Origin: Akanthomyces muscarius
Taxonomy: Eukaryota; Ascomycota; Sordariomycetes; Hypocreales; Cordycipitaceae
Assembly: GCF_028009165.1 (NCBI RefSeq)
Contig: NC_079241.1
Coordinates: 1,984,001-2,048,000 of the forward strand
DNA length: 64,000 nucleotides
Direction of reading: 5' to 3'
Shown here piece after piece: positions 1 to 12,100 of this stretch. The translations under genes and the position numbers were made by a program. The number at the start of each line of letters is the position of its first letter. Position 1 is the stretch's first letter. The notes beneath the pieces were generated by a model. It worked only from the letters and a program-made list of their open reading frames with translations, had not been told where the DNA came from and made no database searches.

Positions 1-2030
1 GTTCTCGGACGTACTGGCAGCACCGATGCGTATGAGAGGGGCTGCTCGGGAGGAGCTTATCCTCGGGAATGGTCAAGGGAGAAGCAAATCGCGGAAGAGC
101 ACAACTCTGCTGTGGAAAATGATGGATGGGTGAGAGAAGAGACGGGATGAATAAGTTGGTCAAGATTAAAGATGGTGGCTGAGAGCCTGATGTTGTGTAA
201 TGCAATGGCAATGGAAAAAATTCAGGCCCGAAAGCCACCCCGCGCTAGGCGATTTTGGGCCACCCAGCCGGCCGCTAGGGGCGGTCCAGAGGGGCAGCAG
301 GCGCTGGAGCAGGCAGGCAGACAACAGGCGGCCAGGTGGCAGTCGGCAGGTGACGGTGCTGGTGGCGGTACGTAGGTACCTAGGTAGGTACTTGCTGGCT
401 ACAAGAGAGATGCAGCCAGGCCGTCACATCGAGGTCATGTCGAGGCGGTACATCGTAGCGAATTCATAATACTAAACTGGCAACTATGGATGCTGAAAGC
501 TGCTCTCGAGCGATCATCGCGGTCCGTGGTGCAAAGCCCGCACGTACCAGAACCTTGCTGCAAGCCACCTGATGATACAGCAGCCTTGACAGCCAATGAT
601 CCAGCAACAACAGGCCACACTCACTGGACCAGCCTGCCTGCCGTCAGTGGGGCGCCGCTGTATCCAACCATCACAGCCAGGCCACCATATAAAGACCAAC
701 TGCTGCGGCTACCCTAGACAGCTTCAGTAGTTTCCCCTCGACTACAGAGCCTTCCCCATCTTACATTGGCGTTGTATAATCTATGGAAGCTATCTAAAAG
801 ATGGAGCTAAAGGTAGAAGCATCTTAACAGAGTACTGGTAGTACGTCGAAAGCCCCTCTACAGAGAGAGTAGGCTCGATAAACAATGTCCATCAGCTACC
901 TCTAGTCACCGGCAAATACCTAGTAACGTACAATCTACCTTGGCCCATACGCTGTACTAAATCCTCAACAGCGAGCTGTTGTTTCATTCGCAAGTACACA
1001 CAAACTGGATGCGCAAAACACGAAACAGCCTCAAACTTGTTTATGCACCACGCCAAGGCCATACAGAGTTCTTTAACCTTGTGGGGCACACCGTCTGAGG
1101 AGCGTCTTTCCAATCTCTACACTACACATGTACCTGGTGTTCACACATTCTGCCAAAGAAAGGTCACGCGTTCTCGATCCAGCGACAAGTTCGCCCTCCC
1201 AATGGTGATCGATGCTCTATCTTGCTCAGGCTGAAATTGTAGTCGCTTGCTCCAGAAAGAAGCAAGCCACCAGTTTTTGCACAGCATGACGGCCATTGAG
1301 TTGCAAGAGATGAGTCGCTCTTCCTTCAACGGAGCTGATAAGAAATTGTAGGGCCGGCGCATAAGAGCGGCGGACGTTAGCTCAATCTCAGAGTCGACGC
1401 AGCACAATATCTACTCTGTTGGAAACAACTAAATACTACCCAGTCAGTCCAGCTCCACCTCACAACCTCACCACTATGCTTGAAGCTCGACCGAGCAAGG
1501 ATGGAATGCTTCAAGCTCGGCTAAGCTATGGTGCATTGCTTAAAGCGCGACTATGCAAGGATGGATTCATGCCATACAACGAGCAGAAAAACTCCAAGCC
1601 ATCACCACTTTACATGAAGTTTGGATAAGCAGCGACGGATTAGATCTAGATGACGCGCGAATCACCCACGCTCATTGTAAGGCAGGTTGTGAAATGTTGG
1701 CACTTGCTCGGACCAGATTGGCCAACTAATGACTCGCTCTCTAAGAGAAGATACATCGGAGCGCTGCTTGGCCCGGCTCAAAAGGCCTTGCAAGAGTTAT
1801 TGGCATAATTTCGAGGTGTAAAGCCATATCAGCGCAACATTAGCATTTACACTATGGTACTACGTTCAGCTCAGGCGAAAGCCTTGTGACGCAGATCCAA
1901 TGTAGAGATAAAGTCGCTCGGTAAATGTAATGTCTGTTCTGACCCCTGCCTCTGTTTCTTTTCGGCAATGCAGATGATGCGACTCAGATACAGTTGATGG
2001 ATGCGCCTCTAGTCTTTCTTCATTTTGTGC
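1..2030. other. No confident gene; possible eroded coding traces
   Basis: I see no gene that I can support here. Around 360-395 there are short GGTAC/CCTAGG repeats. Minus-strand frames at 892-1113 and 1141-1407 have protein-like composition but lie in different frames, lack recognisable domains and are broken by stops. They may be remnants of a decayed gene. A small tandem repeat at 1476-1565 is listed separately. Confidence 0.4.
1476..1565. repeat. Three imperfect 30-bp tandem repeats
   Basis: Units start at 1476, 1506 and 1536. Each begins with a form of ATGCTTNAAGC and the first and third end in CAAGGATGGA. The unit length is a multiple of three, so a short plus-strand frame (1419-1628) runs through all copies as a ten-residue repeat. 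No function is assigned. Confidence 0.6.
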
Positions 2031-2037
2031 TATATAA
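2031..2037 (+). promoter_or_regulatory. TATA box for the deuterolysin-like gene
   Basis: TATATAAAG lies about 95 bp upstream of the start codon at 2131, a usual spacing for a regulated fungal secreted-protein gene. No other core elements were identified. Confidence 0.5.
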
Positions 2038-2130
2038 AGAGTAACGAGGCCGCTGAATCTCGTCTTGGAATCCAGCAAGCGCAACAGCTCTTCTTTGAGC
2101 CCAAACCGGCAACACTATACTCAAACAGCA

Positions 2131-3269
2131 ATGAAGTTCAACCTACTCCTTTGTGCATTGCTTCAGCAGGCGTCATGCGCGGTGCTATCCACCAAACACG
2201 ACAGCTTCACCACTGGGAAACTGGCTCGACGCGCGGCCCCCCCATCGTGTCTGGTCCATATGCCGCCACTTCCTCCAGATACAACCGAGCTTAAAACGCG
2301 AGGCATCGATAGCGAGTCGTGCAGCGAATACCAAGTGGCAATGAAGCAAGCCTACACCGAGTGTGCTCAGCGAGCTAGAAGCGGCGCGGAAGCGGCCAAA
2401 AATGGCAGTTCGACTCAGCTGTTCAAGACCGTCTTTCATACCACCGATCAAGGAGCCGTCGACAGAGTCGCAAAACATCTCACACAGATCGCTGATGAAT
2501 GTGCTCAAAATGGCAATGGCGATACGCCTGTTCGCTGCTTTGGGCCCCCCCCTGCAAGCCTACCGACGCCGGGGTCACCTCACTCATACCCGACACTCAA
2601 GACGGATTAAATCCAATCACAATGTGTGCGTTTGTTAACAGGGACGGCAGTTGCGGCGGCCAAGACATCGGAGATATTCTATTGCATGAGATGTCACACT
2701 CCTGGGCTCGAACCGATGACAATGGCTACGGCATGGCAAACATCCAGAGAATTGACGCCGATAGTAGTTTGAACAATGCAGACAGCTACGCACGCTTTGC
2801 AAAGGCTGTCCACTTGCGTTGCAGCGTTCAGGCAATGCTGGCCCCGGGAACAGGAGGCACTCCCGTCCTTGATCCCAGGCCTGGTTCAAGCAAACCCAAG
2901 CCTGATCCGGAGCTTGGTCCCAGCAACCCCGGGCCTAGTCCTTTTGATCAGTTTGGTACACCCAAGCTTACTCCTGGACCTGCGCCTAGCAACCCCGAGC
3001 CTAGGCCCCTTGATCAGTCTGGCAATCCCGAGCTTATTCCTGGGCCGGTTCCTGCTGATGAGTTTGGCAATCCCAAGCTTATTCCTGGGCCGGTTCCTGC
3101 TGATGAGTTTGGCATTCCGAAGCTTAGCCCTGAGTTTGGTCCCAGCAATCCCGAGGTTGTTCCTGTTGATGAGCCTGGCAATCCTAAGCCTGGTCCCGAG
3201 TTTAGTTCTAGTGAACCTGTGCTTGTTCCACTTGACGAGTCTAGCAATCTTATTATCTCTTCCTTATAG
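2131..3269 (+). pseudogene. Secreted deuterolysin-like (M35 aspzincin) metallopeptidase, one frameshift
   Basis: The ATG at 2131 opens a signal-peptide-like leader (MKFNLLLCALLQQASC). The frame ends prematurely at 2610. The reading frame that continues the protein is offset and carries the zinc site HEMSH (2685-2699), followed by a WARTDDNGYG segment that matches the deuterolysin GTxDxxYG region with the third zinc-ligand Asp. The switch is needed close to an 8-C run near 2544-2551; one extra C would restore a single frame from 2131 to 3269. Family members are secreted neutral zinc proteases. Beyond the catalytic part the protein has about 140 residues of proline-rich repeats, which typical deuterolysins lack. 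It is either a real frameshifted pseudogene or a homopolymer sequencing error. The family call is firm; the functional state is open. Confidence 0.75.
3021..3110 (+). repeat. Two near-identical 45-bp repeats coding a Pro-rich tail
   Basis: Units 3021-3065 and 3066-3110 differ by one base (CCCGAG/CCCAAG) and encode a 15-residue PGPVPADEFGNP-type unit. More degenerate copies lie on both sides from about 2870 to 3240, suggesting expansion by replication slippage in the C-terminal tail of the peptidase. Confidence 0.75.
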
Positions 3270-3669
3270 CCTCTTATCAGAGAAATCTCTCTAGTTCTAG
3301 AACTTTATAAATAAGTATTTATTATAAGGGTAACAATTTGAATGTTTTAATTTTGTTATTCAGTCAAGCTTAATTATAAGTTTACTTTAAAATGAATTAC
3401 AAGTTATAAATTATCAATCTTTTAAAATGTGAATACAATTAATAGTGAAGGAGAGAACGTTATAAAGACTCCATCTTATCATACACTAGTCCACTTTTGG
3501 CCGCTGTACCTTTGCTGTGGGCAGCTGTCGATGCTATCCGAGAACTAGTGCACTTGGCTACTTGCTCTCAAGACATTGATCCTATCAACCAGGTCAGCAG
3601 TCGATATCCTATAACGGCCGCCTGCATGCGATCGGCGCCGCCTGTCTCAGCTTTGCGCTGCCTGTCGAA
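3270..3669. other. AT-rich intergenic spacer
   Basis: The first half (3290-3470) is AT-rich with ATAAATAAGTA-like stretches and probably holds the 3' end of the peptidase transcript. The second half is GC-normal and precedes the next gene. No gene seen. Confidence 0.5.
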
Positions 3670-4382
3670 ATGCAGCGGACGATAGCATTCGCATCACGCG
3701 TGGCCTACCAGTACGGCCGTCTTGCTCCGGCCTCGACGTTGATAGCCTTGCCCACGGCGGCATCCCGGATAGGCTCCGTAAGATCCAAACGTTACAGCGC
3801 CTTTGAAGCAGACCTCGACCAGGATGCGCTCACCGCAGCGCGAAAATGGCATGCTTCCTTCAACGCGTCTCAGCTACCGAGCGGCAGCACAACATATGCT
3901 CGATCTAGCGGCCCGGGCGGCCAGCATGTCAACAAGTGTGTCTCTACATTGCGCAGACATTGCCCTACACGATACTTACCAACCAAGGACCGAGACGAAA
4001 GCCATTTCTGTGTTCCCTGTCAAGGACATCTTGGCCGTCATCCCGCCCATCCTTCACCCCAGTATTCGCATGTCACCGTATTACACGGCTGGCAGCGACT
4101 CGCTCACATTTCAAGCCCAGACGCATAGATCACGGACTGCGAACGCGGATGAGAATCGCCAAAAATTAGCTGCCGTCATTGCTGAGCTATACGACGAAAA
4201 AGTGCCAGCGGAGACGGGCAGCGACAAACATGCGAAATACAAGGAGGTGTATGTCTGCTGGTCGGACTTTGGACTCGGTGCATACTGACAATGACAGGAC
4301 CAAACGATTTCATGATTCCAGACTCAAGGACAAAAAGTTCAAGAGCTCTAAAAAGCAATCTCGACGTGGGGGCGACATGTAG
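3670..4382 (+). CDS. ICT1/Pth4-type GGQ peptidyl-tRNA hydrolase, mitochondrial
   Basis: Exons 3670-3935, 3988-4248 and 4298-4382 give 203 aa (612 nt, in phase). Introns are GTGTGT..CCAAG (52 nt) and GTATGT..GACAG (49 nt). The splice at the first junction produces NKTETKA directly after SSGPGGQHV, as in the class-I release-factor-like family. The GGQ motif (residues 83-85) enters the ribosomal peptidyl-transferase centre and hydrolyses peptidyl-tRNA. The C-terminus is lysine/arginine rich (KDKKFKSSKKQSRR), as in ICT1/ArfB, where the basic tail enters the empty mRNA channel. There is no codon-recognition domain, so it fits a codon-independent rescue factor on stalled mitoribosomes. The arginine-rich N-terminus (about 40 residues) looks like a mitochondrial presequence. 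Function is inferred from the family; the motif and splicing are seen. Confidence 0.85.
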
Positions 4383-5023
4383 GCCGCCAAGTTCATCTCG
4401 CAGTTCCAGCGTAACACGCTGCACCATGTATGACATCAACATATGACTGCCAAGATTTGGATATCGGCATTAGCTGTTAAAGAAATTGTACCAATACCAC
4501 CTTGTAAAATATGGAACAGATGCCTAGACGCGTGAGGGCGCATTCAGCTTACAACTGGTCGTCAAGCCAGAAATCCACATTCTACATCATTGACCGACAA
4601 AACAATCATCTCTTTATCCCATCATGGAAACCGTGTGCCATCCTATCTGGGCGGCCGCCGGACGATCTCTGGTCAGACAAAGCAAGCCGGCCTCATTGAA
4701 CGCTGCCTTTCAGCCCCCCGCCGCCGCCTTCGCTGACCAACCCTCCCGCCCGCGACCGCCTCTCCCCCACCTATTTTCCCCCACTGCAGAAACCGTGACA
4801 GGATTGATTTCGGGTTCCCTTGAAATAATCTTTGCGATACCGCCGTTCACCGTCGCTTCTTCTAGTACGAGATAGATACAACGACTGCTTACGAGCGAAG
4901 AGAGAGCTGCCACCGACGATCAAGCCAGCCTTGGGCGCGCCGACGAGTAGCCGAGCCAGCACTCGACATACCGACCGGTCGGCTTCGGAGAGCGAGAGAG
5001 GAGATTAACAAGCGGCCGAAAAG
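4383..5023. other. Intergenic spacer and 5' leader of the CaM kinase gene
   Basis: The second half contains a long CT-rich tract (about 4710-4800), common in promoters and leaders of highly expressed fungal genes. It probably belongs to the downstream kinase. No gene seen. Confidence 0.4.
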
Positions 5024-5501
5024 ATGGCAACCGAGCAAGCAGCTGTGTCGCCGCAGCCAGTGGTCCAGCCCTGTCGCTACAAAGTCGGAAAGACGCTCGG
5101 CGCTGGCTCGTACTCGACGGTCAAGGAATGCGTCCACATCGACACCGGCCGATACTATGCCGCCAAGGTCATCAACAAGCGCCTCATGGCTGGGCGAGAG
5201 CACATGGTAGGCTGAAGATATCCGAAAATTTTCTGTCGTGATGGCGTGATTGCTTTGCTAACTCGCGACTGTGACAGGTGCGAAACGAGATTGCCGTGCT
5301 GAAAAAGGTTTCGATGGGCCACCAGAACATCCTCACGCTGGTCGACTACTTTGAGACGATGAACAACCTCTACCTGGTGACGGACCTCGCGCTGGGCGGC
5401 GAGCTCTTTGACCGCATCTGCCGCAAGGGGTCGTACTTTGAGTCCGACGCCGCCGACCTCATCCGCGCGACGCTGTCGGCCGTCGCCTACCTTCACGACC
5501 A

Positions 5502-5535
<34 letters not shown>

Positions 5536-6474
5536 CTGCTGTTCCGCACGCCCGAGGACAATGCCGACCTGCTCATCGCCGACTTTGGCCTCTCGCGCAT
5601 CATGGACGAGAGCCAGTTCCACGTGCTCACCACGACGTGCGGCACGCCCGGCTACATGGCACCGGAAATCTTCAAGAAGACCGGCCACGGCAAGCCCGTC
5701 GACCTGTGGGCCCTCGGCGTCATCACCTACTTTCTGCTCTGCGGCTACACGCCCTTTGACCGCGACACCGATTTTGAGGAGATGCAGGCCATCCTCAAGG
5801 CCGACTACTCCTTCACGCCCGTCGAGTACTGGCGCGGCGTCTCCTCGCACGCCAAGGAGTTCATCAAGCGCTGCCTCACCATCGACCCCTCGAAGCGCAT
5901 CACCGCCCACGAGGCCCTCCAGCACCCCTTCGTCACCGCCGACGCGCCCACCGACGGCGCCGGCGAGAACCTCCTGCCCACCATCAAGAAGAACTTCAAC
6001 GCGCGCCGCACGCTGCACGCCGCGATTGACACGGTCCGCGCGATCAACAAGCTGCGCGAGGCGCAGAATCTCATGATGGACGGCGCGCGCTCGAAGGAGC
6101 CCTCGCGCGACACGCAGACGCCCACGCCGGCGAATCCCACCGGCGCCGCAGCCGTCCCGCCCACGACGACCAAGCAGGAAGACAGCGGCTTCGCCATGGG
6201 TCCGCCGCCACCACCGAAGCCAGCCGCGCCCACCTTGCGCGAGACAAAAGACAGCGGCTACTCGACACAGCCCGAGGGCGGCGGAACCCCCCCGGGGCCG
6301 GCGGCGGCAAAGGCGGGCAGCAGCAGCAGCGGCGGCGACGGCGACGGCGACGTGGCCATGGGGGGCACGACGCCGCGGAGCGGCTTCCCCGCCGCGCTGC
6401 AGCCGGGCAACATCGCCAACAAGGTGATTCAGACGAGCAAGGGGCTCTGGGGCGGGTCACCGGTGCGAGATTAA
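5024..6474 (+). CDS. cmk1: Ca2+/calmodulin-dependent protein kinase (CaMK-I type)
   Basis: Exons 5024-5206 and 5278-6474 (intron GTAGGC..GACAG, 71 nt) encode 459 aa. The kinase domain starts near residue 19: Gly-rich loop GAGSYS (26-31), ATP-binding Lys 48, catalytic HRDLKPEN (Asp 142), DFG (Asp 163), CGTPGYMAPE and the CaMK-typical WALGVITYFLLCGYTPF. About residues 300-345 (KKNFNARRTLHAA.. AINKLREAQN) match the autoinhibitory and calmodulin-binding segment of fungal CaMK. The C-terminal ~110 residues are Pro/Ala/Gly/Ser-rich and probably disordered. It should phosphorylate Ser/Thr targets in response to Ca2+/calmodulin. The short first exon before the intron is required for the Gly-loop and Lys, which supports the start at 5024. 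Confidence 0.93.
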
Positions 6475-7657
6475 GAGAATTGATGAGCTGCTGTACCTGA
6501 ATGATTCATGTTTTGCGCAACCCTATATCATGTCGATTTGCACTTTAATGCTTTCCCTTGCTTTGTTGTAAGCCATTTTCATGGACAAGTTTGATATCAG
6601 CAAGCTAGATGTATGTTTATACACACGATGAGTACGAAAGATGATGTACCTGGAGTACATGTCAGTACAGCACAAAGAAGAATACCAGTAAAGTACGTTT
6701 AAAACACAGCAATAAATAAACGACTTCATCACGATATTCTTGCCTATCAAACCACCAAGTTACGAGGTATATATTTCCAAGTTACGTGTCTTGTGGCACA
6801 AGCTTGAAATCACAATCAGGCACGATTCGTGTTCAACAGGTGTACAAGTTTTTACTGTTTTTCCATATTGCTTCTGCCTTCTAATGTCTAGCGAGCGTTA
6901 TCTTTGGTTATGTGGTTCAACTTCAACTCGTCCTCTTCACCTCATCCTTGGTGAAAACAAGACCCGAGTTCTCTCACAATCATTAGTCGGACCAGGCTGC
7001 TTTCCGCAAGCCTCGACACACACACCCCCTGGTGTCTTGGGCCCTTCTCATCATGTCCGTCATGGGCAGGGCCTGAGCCAGCACCCCCCCGGTGTATATA
7101 TGTAGCGAATGTTCAGTGCATGTCAGGTCTTCCCTGTTCCATCTCCCAAGTGCGTTCGAATGCGCAGTTCCCGTTCCTTCCCAAACCCTTCCCCATGCAC
7201 GAATTAAAATAATGTATGTATACATTACGTAGTTCTATCGGCTTTTGTTCCAAAAAAATGAGGCCGTACGTAAAAAAATAGAAGTAATAAAAAAGGCATA
7301 AAGCCAAGCCGCAAGAATGTCGAGGCCAATTCGATCGATTGTCGTCTCCCCAAGCGTATTAAAATTAAAATTGGCCTCGCATGTCTCGAGAAATGACGTG
7401 ATACTCCCAGCAAGGCCTGTCGAGTCGGAGCGTGACAGCCTTGCAATAAACACCAATGTTTTGCGCCAAGTCGCTGTGCCGAAGGATACCAAAGATGTGA
7501 TAAGGTCTGTCGAAAATTAAATGAAGCGTGTTGAAATTTGTTCGGGCGGAGGATCGGTCATGCGCAGATCTTCGTAAGTACTCGATTGACGACGGCGCGA
7601 GAGGCACGGGGGTCGACTCCAGGCGCGCGCCAACGTGGTCGGCCGTGGGTGAGCGTC
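6475..7657. other. Convergent intergenic region between CaM kinase and AUR1
   Basis: Both neighbours end here, so the region should hold two 3' UTRs. AT-rich stretches near 6490-6740 and 7200-7380 contain AATAAA-like signals (for example AATAAATAAA at 6711). No additional gene recognised. Confidence 0.5.
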
Positions 7658-9108
7658 TCATCTGACAACAACTTCGCTGAGCTCCACGTCTCTGCGTTGG
7701 CCGTTGTGATCCCATTGGGAATCGTGCTCATTATCCAGATCCAACAGTCCAGGTATCGTCTCCTCAGAGGTGACTGGGCTCAGTGTCCCACTGCTAGAAC
7801 TACAACTCGAGCTGCTGCCGAGAGTCCAGTCGTCGCTCTGGCTCGATCGACGGTTGTCGATAATGTTGAGACCGAAATATTGACCGTATTCTTCGTCGGT
7901 AACGGTGTGGCGGTTCCCAATCTCGACGTACTCGTATTCCCAACGGGTGAGCTTGTCGGCCTGTCTCTGGGGCAGCCATCTAGCACGGGCAGTGTAGAAG
8001 AATGCAGCCGCAATGAGACCGCCTCCAACCAGATCAACAGCGTAGTGGTGGCTCAGATACATGGTAGCCCACCAGACCCAGCCAGCGTACACAATGAAGA
8101 AGTTGCGGAACTGCGGGAAAGCGTGGCTCATGAAGAGAGCTTCGAGGACGGCGTTGGCAGCATGCAGCGAAGGGAAGGCGCCAAACGGCAGAGGCGCGTT
8201 GGTGAAGTTGGTCGTGTAGAGATCGATACCAAAGATGGCATCGACACGCGCGAGGCCGGCGGGCGACCCATGCATGCCGTAGGCAGCGGGAGACAGACCG
8301 TTCTCGTTCTCATACCAGGGTGGTGTGCATGGGAACATAAGCTGAATCGTGACACCGAGAATGCTCATCCAGCCAAAGCTGCGGGCAAAAACGTTGACAG
8401 TGCCGGGGGCAGCAAAGATGAAGAGGATGAGAGAACAGATGGCAGGAGCGCCAAAGTGAATGATGCCATAGGGCAGCCAGGCCAGGATGTCGAGAACGGG
8501 ATGCTTGTGGGCGGACAAGATGTTGGACAGGTTGGCGCCGTACAGAACGTTTTCGAGAGCTGGGAGAACGCGAACCCAGATGTGAGGGCGGTACTGGTAG
8601 TCGATGAAGCTAGATGTAATGTTAGCGACAGCTCGGTATATGAGACTTGGCGCGGCGCCAAAAAAATCTTTGCGAGGGAAGCGACTTACCGACTACAGAA
8701 GAAGTAAAGCAGCCAAATCCAAATCATAGACGAGGGGAGTAGAATCTGGCGTGTCGCAGGCATGAGAAGAAGCCAAGTGGATGCAGCGAGGGCAAAGAAT
8801 TTGAGCGCAGGGGCCGAGGGCGCGATGTAGAGAGAGAAGAGGGTGAGGAAGAGGAGGAAGACGTATTGCAAGTCTGACTTTTTGAAGTCGTGTTTTTGCA
8901 GGTCGCGGAGACCGTCCCATACACTAAATGACGTGTAGAGACTTGTGATATCATCAACACCCTGATCTCTGGCGTTGGACTTTGTCCTAGGGCGGCGACG
9001 GCTGTGGTAGCGATGGGGTAGACGATTTAGGAAGGCCAAGTTGAGGTTCTCGGTGAGAAGATTCGGCAACTTGGGCTTGCCCGGGAGGGCTCCGGCACGA
9101 TCGGACAT
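7658..9108 (-). CDS. AUR1: Inositol phosphorylceramide synthase, catalytic subunit
   Basis: Exon 1 is 9108-8690 and exon 2 is 8609-7658 (intron GTAAGT..CTAG, 79 nt), giving 456 aa. The junction restores LLYFFCSRFIDYQYRP, continuous in AUR1 proteins. AUR1 transfers phosphoinositol from phosphatidylinositol to ceramide in the Golgi and is the target of aureobasidin A. Visible signatures are multiple membrane spans and the lipid-phosphatase-like motifs FPSLHAAN (Ser 287, His 289) and SHHYAVDLVGG (His 327/328, Asp 332), which form the catalytic triad in this family. The final ~80 residues are a Ser/acid-rich cytosolic tail. A large plus-strand frame over the gene (7538-8707) is its antisense shadow. 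Confidence 0.95.
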
Positions 9109-12100
9109 GACTGCGCGTGCCCCCGAGGCGACGAATTCGAGCAGAACAAAGTTGCAGAGTTGCAGATGAGGCGGTGTCGACGAGCAAACGCACCCGTGGG
9201 GATTTGCGGGTGGTTGATGTTGCTAGGCAGCGAAGGAGGTGTGGTGACGTGCTGCCAAGACTGACACTGCGCTTGTGCGGAAAGCCTTGAGACGGGAGGG
9301 AGCAAGGCAGCGAGGCGGGAGAAGACGAGAGTCTGGAGAAGAAGCCGGGCTATTGCATGCTATCCAAAAATGAAGAATGGCCTCTTTGTCTCTGGAGAGG
9401 GGAAGAAGAGAGTTTTCCTTTTCGTCGTCCTTTGGCGGTCGTGGAAGGAGATTCGAGTCGGCAACGTTCGGCGCTGGCGTTTCGATGCGAACGGAAAGGC
9501 TGGCAATTCGCTGGCACGTGCCCAATGCAGATCGGGATGGGCGACAGGCGAGGGTCGACTCGACAAGAAGTTGACGAGAGGCGAAATTAAAGACTGCCAG
9601 GAAGGAAAGCCGGGGGAAGACGAAAGCGACGAGGCCTCGAAAAGAAATATGGAAGAGATGCGGGATGCAAGAAGGAGGAGGAGGAAAGGGTGTGGTGTGT
9701 GGCAGAGGAATGAGGTGTGGGAAGAGGAGGAGATTTGGGGGCGTTTGGGGGCAAGTACTGGGCAACAGGCGGACAGGGCGGACAGGCAGGACAGGCAGGC
9801 AGCGCCAGGGCAATTTCCAGGATGACGGCTGCTGCGAAAGAGACTTTTTAGTTCTCTTTTAGCACAAGGTTCGTGCTATTCCGCAGCCTCCGGGGCAGGT
9901 GGTCTCACTGGATGGGCCTAGAGGGAAGCACTGCACCACTGAGGCACGACCACTTGCCCGGGGCAGCAGGCGCTCTTGTGCCACTGCCAATGAGGTTGCA
10001 GGCCAGCTGGGCCCTCCAGCGATCTGTGCTAGCAGAGAGCGGAGGAGCAGGCTAGCCCCCCCCTGTACGGCAGCTGTAGCGGCCCTGCAGGCTCTGTGAA
10101 ATTGGGCGTTGCTCTGGACAAAGCTGCGCTAAAAATGCTAGGCACACTGGCGTGGCAGTGGGTGCGCTGGGGGTGCGTGGTGCTGACCAGGATTGGGTGC
10201 CGGATGCAGCGGGTCAAGAAAGAGGTACATCCAGCCGTGGGTCCAGGTACCTCGTTCATGTCCGCAAAACTTTTCCTTCTCTCTTGACCTTTTTCGCCCA
10301 CCGGGAGGTACCAGCCTCGACCAGCAGCAGCCTCGACTAGCTCGCTGCTCTGCTCTGCTCTGCCATGCCCAGCCCGAGCCCTCCTCGCCAGCCCCGGGGC
10401 GGTCGGCCTCTGCCAAAGCCCCGGCGCGGCGGGACGCTTCGGACACTGGCGAGACGTGGCGACCCCGACAGCGACGGAGAGGCGGGTGGCTGGCGAGTGA
10501 GCTGTCGCGATGAAGCTAGTGATGCCACCCACAGCGACAAATCACATTTGTCTGAGCTTTTACCGAGCAATACGGCTCTTTACAGCATTGTCTCAACCTC
10601 GAGGACCCTTGGTCGCCTACCGAGATGTTGGTACGGATACAGCGCGCACTCTACTGGTAAGTTATCCGTATTCCGTAGCGCTTTAACGGCGGCGGCGCCG
10701 CTTCCCTCGACACGTGTCTGGGGAATGGTGTTGCGGCTCTGGAATTCTCCCCGCCACTCTACGACTCACCGACCTGCGCCCAAGCTGGTGATTGCCGGCG
10801 ATTTGATATATGCTATTTACAGGCGGCCGAGCCATCGCCGGCAGAGGCGGAAGGCAGTGGACGCCGTGCGAGGTCATGGGGTTGAGCCGCAAGAGCTGTG
10901 TGGCTGGCCAGCTAGACTAAAGAGGCAACCTGCAGCTGGCGTCGACCGCCACGTCATGATGGTTCGCAGGGCCACTGCATCGAGCTGAGCACACAAAGCC
11001 GGACGGCTCGGACAAGCGACTTTTGCTTTGGCCGGTCCCCTGCTTCCAATGCGAACTCGTCTCAGAAGCAAGTCTCTGTTATTAGCGCGATATACAGTGC
11101 ATAGTGCAACTGCAAGGAGGTGTTTTATAGCCCACGCTGTGAGAGGCGGAAGTTAGAGTCGCATATAAACTTCGCTTTACCGCTGTGGCTGGATACATGT
11201 GAAGAGCAAGCCATATTTCATGCGGGGATAGCAAAAGTGTGCCGAGCTACGATGCAGACATGGCGTGGTGTGGCAATTTTTTTTCTCTCGCGCCAGATAC
11301 CGCTACGCCGAGTCTGCCGCTACGGTGACGGCCATATTGTATGCATGACGATGTCGTGTGCGCAAATGCCGATATGCTGCAGACGGATCGCGCAAGAGGG
11401 GTCGCCTATCGAGCTAGAGCCTAGAGGATGGAGGGACAGGCCGCATGTAGGGCTGGCCTCTGAGCTGAGGGGGCGAGAAGTCGGTGAATGGAGGGTTGCC
11501 TGGTTTTTCTTCTTGTCCAGTATTCATGGGATTGCACATTTCCCGGTGTTGAGACTGTAGCTCCAGCGGTGAAGCACATCGGATCAAGTGGGAAAAGCTT
11601 GAAAAGTCCTGGGCTGCGACCCCGCAGAGCTTGGGCAGCCAGAGTTGAGTTGAGGTTGCAATCTTGGTCACGCGGGCCAAGAAGAACAATGTGGGCTGAT
11701 AGATCAACTAACACGGCGAAAAAAAGAGCGACTGAATTTTATTTTTACCAAATTACAACTGATACGGATACCTGATGGACACACTCGACAGCGCTGGCAA
11801 ATCCGCGTAAAAGATGCCGGCACCTTGCCATTCACGATGCCGGGCGCGATGCCGACTGCTGGTTGGTCGAGGTGGGGCTCTGGGAAATAACGCCAAGCCC
11901 TTTAGCGTCTCATCGTGCATGCTGCGCTTTTCTCGCTTTTTTTTTCTCGCCACTTTTTCTCCCTCTGCTGGGTGTCGGCCGGGGAGCTTGTAGCTGCCAG
12001 CACTGGCACTGATATTATTGGGCCCCGCCAGCTGACGGAAAGCTTGCAGCTGGCAGGCAAAGACAGCTTCAAACAAACAGCATCTGTTGCATGAGTCGGT

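Noticed and set aside
5155..6018. 287-codon minus-strand frame over the CaM kinase gene
   Set aside because: Antisense shadow produced by high GC at third codon positions of the kinase; it has repetitive Val/Gly/Ala/Asp composition and no domain.
7538..8707. 389-codon plus-strand frame over AUR1
   Set aside because: Antisense to AUR1, which has clear catalytic motifs and a consistent intron; the plus frame has no family features.
10365..10988. 207-codon plus-strand ORF from an ATG
   Set aside because: Arg/Pro/Ser-rich, no gene-like codon pattern, open in several overlapping frames on both strands, and no recognised domain.
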